This document shows positions 46,044-50,115 of a stretch of DNA of 50,115 bases, piece by piece. Position 1 is the first letter of the stretch, and every line of letters begins with the position of its first letter. The translations under genes were made by a program, and so were the position numbers. The notes below the pieces were generated by a model. That model saw only the letters and a list, made by a program, of their open reading frames with translations, was not told the DNA's origin and ran no database searches. Origin of the DNA: Actinomycetota bacterium (GTDB lineage: Bacteria; Actinomycetota; Actinomycetes; S36-B12); assembly GCA_016870195.1 (NCBI GenBank), contig VGCC01000013.1:1-50115 (forward strand). The letters run 5' to 3'.

Positions 46044-46059
46044 CGGACGATTTCGTCCG
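46044..46059. promoter_or_regulatory. Inverted repeat upstream of rex
   Basis: CGGACGA-TT-TCGTCCG is a perfect repeat starting three bases after the glutaredoxin-like stop. It does not resemble the known Rex operator (TGTGAA...TTCACA). It may be a weak terminator or an operator. Confidence 0.35.
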
Positions 46060-46066
46060 GTCAACT

Positions 46067-46096
46067 TTGTGCATTCGTTACCGTGGCGCCTACATT
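46067..46096 (+). promoter_or_regulatory. rex promoter
   Basis: TTGTGC (-35, 46067-46072), an 18-base spacer and TACATT (-10, 46091-46096). The GTG at 46124 is preceded by CAGGAG. Confidence 0.5.
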
Positions 46097-46123
46097 CCTC
46101 TCTCGCAAGAGTCCAGGAGCACC

Positions 46124-46813
46124 GTGCCACTTCCCACCGACCGTCTCGCCACGCGCGGGATACCCGACGCCACCGTCGCCCGGCTACCCGTGTACCACCG
46201 GGTTCTCTCCGCATTGCAGGAGGACGGTGTCACCACGGTCAGCAGCGAGGAACTCGCGCTGGCATGTGGGGTGACGTCGGCGAAACTCCGCAAGGATCTG
46301 TCCCATCTCGGCTCGTATGGGACGCGCGGCGTCGGCTACGACGTCGAGTTCCTGAGCTACCAGATCGCCCGGGAACTGGGGATTACGCAACCCTGGGGCG
46401 TGGTCCTCGTCGGCGTCGGCAATCTCGGACGTGCGCTCGTGTCCTACCGCGGATTCGCGAGCCGCGGGTTCCGGATCGTCGGGCTGATCGATGCGCACCC
46501 CGACGTCGTCGGCGCGCAGGTGGCGATCGGCGACGAAAACCACCACGTGCGCGCCATGGCAGATCTGCGGGAGGTGGTCCGAATGGGCAATGCCAGCATC
46601 GCCGTCATCGCGACCCCCGCGGACGCTGCGCAAGAGGTGTGTGATCGTCTCGTCGAGGCGGGCATGACCAGCATCCTGAACTTCGCCCCGGTCGTCTTGA
46701 GTGTCCCCGAGGGTGTCGAGGTACGCAAGGTCGATCTCGCAGTCGAGTTGCAGATCTTGGCCTTCCACGAACAACGGCGCAGCGAAACGCTGCCGGAGGT
46801 GATGAACGCATGA
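46124..46813 (+). CDS. rex: Redox-sensing transcriptional repressor Rex
   Basis: 229 residues from the GTG at 46124. The winged HTH (SSEELALACGVTSAKLRKDLSHLGSYGTRGVGYDV) is followed by a Rossmann NADH-binding domain (VVLVGVGNLGRALVSYRGF) and the C-terminal ILNFAPVVLSVPEGV. Rex senses the NADH/NAD+ ratio and represses respiratory and heme genes. The heme-synthesis fusion follows with a four-base overlap, as in the rex-hem arrangement of streptomycetes but without hemA or hemC. Confidence 0.93.
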   Translation: MPLPTDRLATRGIPDATVARLPVYHRVLSALQEDGVTTVSSEELALACGVTSAKLRKDLSHLGSYGTRGVGYDVEFLSYQIARELGITQPWGVVLVGVGNLGRALVSYRGFASRGFRIVGLIDAHPDVVGAQVAIGDENHHVRAMADLREVVRMGNASIAVIATPADAAQEVCDRLVEAGMTSILNFAPVVLSVPEGVEVRKVDLAVELQILAFHEQRRSETLPEVMNA

Positions 46814-48618
46814 GCGCGTCCAATAAGGCGCCGGCGAAGAAGGCTGCAGTGAAGAAGGCTGCGCCGGAGAAGAAGGCTGCAGTGAAGAAGGCTGCGCCGG
46901 AGAAGAAGGCCCCGGCTGCGCCGGCGAAAAAGGCTGCGTCCGTCGTAGCGAGCGAGCCGGTGAAGAAGGTCGCGAAGAAGACCCCTGCGCCGATCATTGA
47001 CGACTCGGGTCCGGAGGAGGCTCCGGCGCCGGTCAGGCGTGCACCACGCGTGACCACTGTGTCGATCCTTGCAGGAGGCCCGGGAGATCCGCAGTTGCTC
47101 TCCGTGCGCGCGGCAGCACTTCTCGATCGCGCCGACGTCGTGATCGCCGATGTCGAAACCCTCGCGATCGCACAAGCCTTCGCCCGGCCCGAGGTCATCA
47201 CCACGCCGATCGGCAAGGACGGTGTGGCACTCCCGCCGGCCGAGCGCGCCAAGGCCGCTGCCGATGCGGCGAAGGCAGGGCAGCACGTGGTGCGGCTCAT
47301 CTCCGGTGATCCGATTGTGGACGGCACGCTCGTCAACGAGGCGTCTGCACTTGTGAAACTCGGGATGACCTTCGAGGTTGTTCCCGCGGTATCCGAGGTG
47401 TCGGGAATCCCGGCGTACGCGGGCTTCAGCCTCACCGGCGGCAAGGTGCGGGAGGTGCGAGTCCTGGATGCACAGGCATCGGACACTCCCTGGTCCGAAC
47501 TCATGTCACCCCGCGCCACCCTCGTCTTCGTGCGCGGTGCGGATAAGGCGCCCCAGATCGCCGAGGCGTTGATGAAGGCGGGGCGTGATCCCCGAACCGC
47601 GGTCGCGGTAACCCGCGAAGGATCGACCGTGGATCAGCGCACGATCGTGTCCACCCTCGGTGAAGTCGGCGCGGCAGCCAGGGCACAGCGCGGGCACGGA
47701 CCGGGTCTCGTGGTCGTCGGCGAGATCATCGAGCAGCGCGAGAAACTGGATTGGTTCGAGCGCAAGTCGCTTATCGGGTGGCGTGTGCTCATTCCTCGGA
47801 CCCAGGACAACGCCGGACCCCTCATCGAGTTGCTCCGCGCCAATGGCGCGGTGCCGGTGGAGGTTCCCACCATCTCCGTCGAACCGCCGCGCACGCCGCA
47901 GCAGATCGACCGTGCGGTGCACGGACTCGTGTCGGGTCGCTACGAGTGGATCGGGTTCACTTCGGTCAACGCCGTGCGCGCGATCCGCGAGAAGCTCGAC
48001 GAGTACGGCCTCGATGCGCGCTCTTTCGCCGGACTCAAGGTCGCTGCGGTGGGGGATTCCACGGTCGACGCGTTGATCGAGTTCGGGGTGCGCCCGGATC
48101 TGGTGCCGCGTGAAGAGCAGACCACGCAAGCCCTCTTGGATATCTGGCCGGTCTACGACTCCCTGGTGGATCCGATCAACCGGGTATTCCTGCCTCGCGC
48201 GGATATCGCCACGGACACCCTGGTCGCCGGACTCGCAGAACTCGGCTGGGAGGTCGAGGACATCACCGCGTACCGCACGGTTCGGGCAGCACCGCCGCCC
48301 GCGGCAACGCGCGAGGCGATCAAGTCGGGTGGCTTCGACGCCGTGCTCTTCACGTCCAGCGCGACCGTGCGCAATCTTGTGGGCATCGCGGGCAAGCCAC
48401 ACCTATCCACGGTGGTCGCCTGCATCGGGCCCCAGACCGCGAAGACCGCGCAGGAACATGGACTCCGCGTGGATGTCCTCGCTGAGATCAGCACACCCGA
48501 GGGCCTCGTGCAAGCACTGGCCGCGCACGGTGATGCGCTGCGCGATTCCGCGACGGACGCTGATGGAAACTGGCGTCCCAGCAAGCGCAGGGTGGTAGCT
48601 CGGCGCAAAGTCACCTGA
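46810..48618 (+). CDS. hemD: CobA-like/HemD fusion protein with Lys/Ala-rich N-terminal repeats
   Basis: 602 residues. Residues 1-60 are Lys/Ala repeats (AVKKAAPEKKAAVKKAAPEKK), encoded in part by two exact 33-base copies. Residues about 78-330 form a uroporphyrinogen methylase-like domain (ILAGGPGDPQLLSVR, LISGDPIVDGT, VVPAVSEVSGIPAYAG) that lacks the FGRGGEE motif of active enzymes. Residues about 335-590 are uroporphyrinogen-III synthase (VLIPRTQDNAG, FTSVNAVRAIREKL, VEDITAYRTVRA, FTSSATVRNLVG). Such fusions are usual in actinobacteria. It makes the heme precursor; the methylase half may be inactive. Confidence 0.88.
   Translation: MSASNKAPAKKAAVKKAAPEKKAAVKKAAPEKKAPAAPAKKAASVVASEPVKKVAKKTPAPIIDDSGPEEAPAPVRRAPRVTTVSILAGGPGDPQLLSVRAAALLDRADVVIADVETLAIAQAFARPEVITTPIGKDGVALPPAERAKAAADAAKAGQHVVRLISGDPIVDGTLVNEASALVKLGMTFEVVPAVSEVSGIPAYAGFSLTGGKVREVRVLDAQASDTPWSELMSPRATLVFVRGADKAPQIAEALMKAGRDPRTAVAVTREGSTVDQRTIVSTLGEVGAAARAQRGHGPGLVVVGEIIEQREKLDWFERKSLIGWRVLIPRTQDNAGPLIELLRANGAVPVEVPTISVEPPRTPQQIDRAVHGLVSGRYEWIGFTSVNAVRAIREKLDEYGLDARSFAGLKVAAVGDSTVDALIEFGVRPDLVPREEQTTQALLDIWPVYDSLVDPINRVFLPRADIATDTLVAGLAELGWEVEDITAYRTVRAAPPPAATREAIKSGGFDAVLFTSSATVRNLVGIAGKPHLSTVVACIGPQTAKTAQEHGLRVDVLAEISTPEGLVQALAAHGDALRDSATDADGNWRPSKRRVVARRKVT
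46843..46908 (+). repeat. Tandem 33-bp repeat within hemD
   Basis: Two identical adjacent 33-base units (46843-46875 and 46876-46908) encode AAVKKAAPEKK twice. Further partial units lie on either side. Confidence 0.9.
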
Positions 48619-48635
48619 TCTGCGACGATCAGGAC

Positions 48636-49283
48636 ATGGCCGAAGACCGCACTGTGGTGCACCTGCTGCGCCACGGCGAGGTGCATAACCCGGAGAAGGT
48701 GCTCTACGGACGCCTGCCCGGGTATCGCCTGTCGACGTTGGGTGAGCAGATGGCCGATCGTGCGGCCTCAGCACTCGCCGACCATGACATCGCGCTCGTG
48801 GTGTCCTCCCCGATGGAACGTGCCCAGCAGACGGCCGCGCCGGTCGCCCTGCACCACGGCCTGGAGATCGTCACCAACGAGGACCTGATCGAGGCAGACA
48901 ACGTCTTCGAAGGACAGCGCGTCAGCGTCGGCGACGGCGTGCTGAAGCAACCGAGCACGTGGAAGCATCTCTACAACCCATTCCGTCCATCCTGGGGTGA
49001 GCCGTACGAAGTCGTCGCCCGGCGCATGCGCGCGGCGATCAGGACCGCGCGCGACTCAGCCAAGGGGCGCGAAGCCGTGCTCGTGAGCCATCAACTTCCG
49101 ATCTGGGTTGCACGCCTCGACGCAGAGAACCGTCGGCTGTGGCATGACCCGCGCTCGCGACAGTGCACCGTGGCCTCCCTGACGTCGTTGACCTTCGACG
49201 AGCGCGATGCCCTCGTCTCGATCGCCTACACGGAGCCCTCGCGCGATCTGCTCGAGAAGGCCAGCCGCATCGCCGGGGCCTGA
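48636..49283 (+). CDS. Histidine phosphatase family protein
   Basis: 215 residues. The phosphohistidine motif LLRHGEVHNPE and the second catalytic His in VLVSHQLPIW identify the phosphoglycerate-mutase-like superfamily. The substrate is unknown. It precedes the TlpA-like and ccdA genes, as in the cytochrome c maturation region of mycobacteria, and the TlpA start is one base after its stop. Confidence 0.87.
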   Translation: MAEDRTVVHLLRHGEVHNPEKVLYGRLPGYRLSTLGEQMADRAASALADHDIALVVSSPMERAQQTAAPVALHHGLEIVTNEDLIEADNVFEGQRVSVGDGVLKQPSTWKHLYNPFRPSWGEPYEVVARRMRAAIRTARDSAKGREAVLVSHQLPIWVARLDAENRRLWHDPRSRQCTVASLTSLTFDERDALVSIAYTEPSRDLLEKASRIAGA

Positions 49284-49284
49284 C

Positions 49285-49845
49285 ATGCGCGTGCTCCTGG
49301 CCGTGGTGCTCACGATCGGGCTTGGCGCCTGCAGCAGTGCCAGTGGTGAGGCGGGTTCAGGATTCGTCTCCGGCGACGGCTCCCTGGCGGTACTCGCTCC
49401 CGCTGATCGACTCCCCGCCCCCGATGTCTCGGGCACGGCGTTGACCGGCGAGGACCTGCGCCTGTCGGACTTCCGCGGTGACGTCGTCGTTCTGAATGTC
49501 TGGGCATCCTGGTGCGCCCCGTGTCGCGCGGAGGCACCTGCACTGAACGCGCTCTCCGAGGAACTTGCCGATCAGGGTGTGCAGTTCCTCGGACTCAACA
49601 CCCGTGACTCGCAGGCCGCCGCGGAGGCCTTCGTGGCGAACAAGGGCGTGCCCTACCCGAGCCTCGTCGATTCGGACGGTCGTATCCAGGTGCAGTTCGC
49701 CAACTCGCTTCCGCCCCAGGCGATCCCCTCGACGGTGGTCATTGATCGGGAGGGCCGCGTCGCCGCACGCGCGCTGGGCAAGGTCAGCGAATCCGATTTA
49801 CGCGGACTCATCGAACCGCTCATCGAAGGCGGCGAATCGCCGTGA
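49285..49845 (+). CDS. TlpA/ResA-like thiol-disulfide oxidoreductase lipoprotein
   Basis: 186 residues from the ATG at 49285. A lipobox (LGAC) near residue 11 is followed by a thioredoxin domain with WASWCAPCRAEAP and the cis-Pro of AIPSTVVIDREG. Such extracytoplasmic proteins keep apocytochrome c thiols reduced for heme attachment, receiving electrons through CcdA encoded next. The stop overlaps the ccdA start (GTGA). Confidence 0.9.
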   Translation: MRVLLAVVLTIGLGACSSASGEAGSGFVSGDGSLAVLAPADRLPAPDVSGTALTGEDLRLSDFRGDVVVLNVWASWCAPCRAEAPALNALSEELADQGVQFLGLNTRDSQAAAEAFVANKGVPYPSLVDSDGRIQVQFANSLPPQAIPSTVVIDREGRVAARALGKVSESDLRGLIEPLIEGGESP

Positions 49846-50115
49846 GCGATATCGGGACGCTCGTGACGAGCGGGTCGTTGCTGTTGGCCACCCCGATCGC
49901 TTTCCTCGCCGGAATCATCGCCTTCGTCTCACCCTGCGTGCTTCCGCTGGCGCCGGGGTACGTCTCCTACGTCACGGGGTTGACGGGTGCGGAGTTGGCG
50001 GAGAACTCACGGCGTGGCCGCGTACTCCTCGGCAGTCTCGGATTCGTCGCGGGATTCAGCATCGTCTTCGTCTCCTACGGCGCATTCTTCGGCGGCATGG
50101 GTGCGGTGCTGCTGC
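49842..50115 (+). CDS. ccdA: Cytochrome c biogenesis membrane protein CcdA (partial)
   Basis: GTG start at 49842; the frame runs off the right edge (about 91 codons). The first helix and motif (FLAGIIAFVSPCVLPLAPGY) contain the Pro-Cys-Val-Leu-Pro core of CcdA, which carries electrons from cytoplasmic thioredoxin across the membrane to the TlpA-like protein upstream. ResB and ResC homologues would be expected beyond the window. Confidence 0.9.
   Translation, partial: MSDIGTLVTSGSLLLATPIAFLAGIIAFVSPCVLPLAPGYVSYVTGLTGAELAENSRRGRVLLGSLGFVAGFSIVFVSYGAFFGGMGAVLL

Noticed and set aside
46030-46120. Canonical Rex operator upstream of rex
   Set aside because: TTTGTGCATTCGTTACC shares only the left half of the Rex site; the symmetry is too poor.

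Overview
The window is high-GC DNA from an actinobacterium (Actinomycetota). Supporting signs are a WhiB3/WhiD-type regulator, DUF3039, DUF3107 and DUF5302 small proteins, an FtsEX pair with actinobacterial features, a Mec-CysO-CysM cluster, a tmRNA tag ending in ALAA, and gene order reminiscent of two mycobacterial neighbourhoods. A light-driven proton-pump rhodopsin points to a planktonic (freshwater or marine) lineage. No phage, insertion sequence, CRISPR array or integrase was seen. Genes are very tightly packed. Many stop/start codons overlap, several convergent genes share bases at their stop codons, and many first genes appear to be transcribed without a 5' leader (a TANNNT box six bases before the start codon).

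Layout. 1-1361 (minus): a truncated acidic-repeat protein and a tetrapyrrole-methylase-fold methyltransferase that together look like a split borosin RiPP system (peptide backbone N-methylation). 1417-7147: a channel-like membrane protein with a degenerate pore, a ParA-like ATPase, a DEAD-box helicase, a ferritin-like protein, DUF3107, a TetR regulator and an alpha/beta hydrolase. 7242-11641: a Tad-type pilus/secretion operon (ATPase, TadB, TadC, small pilin, three pseudopilin-like proteins). 11659-17581: prfB, ftsE, ftsX, an M23 hydrolase with coiled coil, a DUF4436 protein, smpB and ssrA (tmRNA), i.e. translation release/rescue and division-linked wall hydrolysis. 17672-19322: a small, lower-GC patch with a secreted protein, DUF5302 and a glycosyltransferase.

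19300-25951: trmB, an S51-like peptidase, an AhpD-like protein divergent from a CsoR/CstR-like repressor around a clear palindromic operator, a WhiB regulator, DUF3039, two small envelope proteins, an IclR-type regulator and a secreted GH18 protein. 25948-28585: a PLP enzyme, clpS and DUF2017. 28643-29473: the rhodopsin. 29639-31367: mec-cysO-cysM, the protein-thiocarboxylate cysteine synthesis route. 31371-34089: a membrane protein, murI, rph, rdgB and a tRNA-Leu antisense to the end of rdgB. 34191-36870: a Zn/Mn ABC importer. 36917-42568: DUF3618, a CtpE-like P-type ATPase, a TIM-barrel isomerase, a TetR-like protein, a proline dehydrogenase-like protein and proC. 42664-46040: a small HTH protein, a 32-residue basic protein, an epimerase that seems to lack a normal start codon, an acyltransferase, a HAD phosphatase and a glutaredoxin-like protein. 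46124-50115: rex, a CobA/HemD fusion, a histidine phosphatase, a TlpA-like thioredoxin and the start of ccdA (redox sensing, heme and cytochrome c maturation).

The strongest candidate for an undescribed system is the borosin-like pair at the left edge. Its presumed precursor carries an alternating Asp-Val/Ile tract and runs off the window. All functional calls rest on reading the translated sequences; no database search was run.
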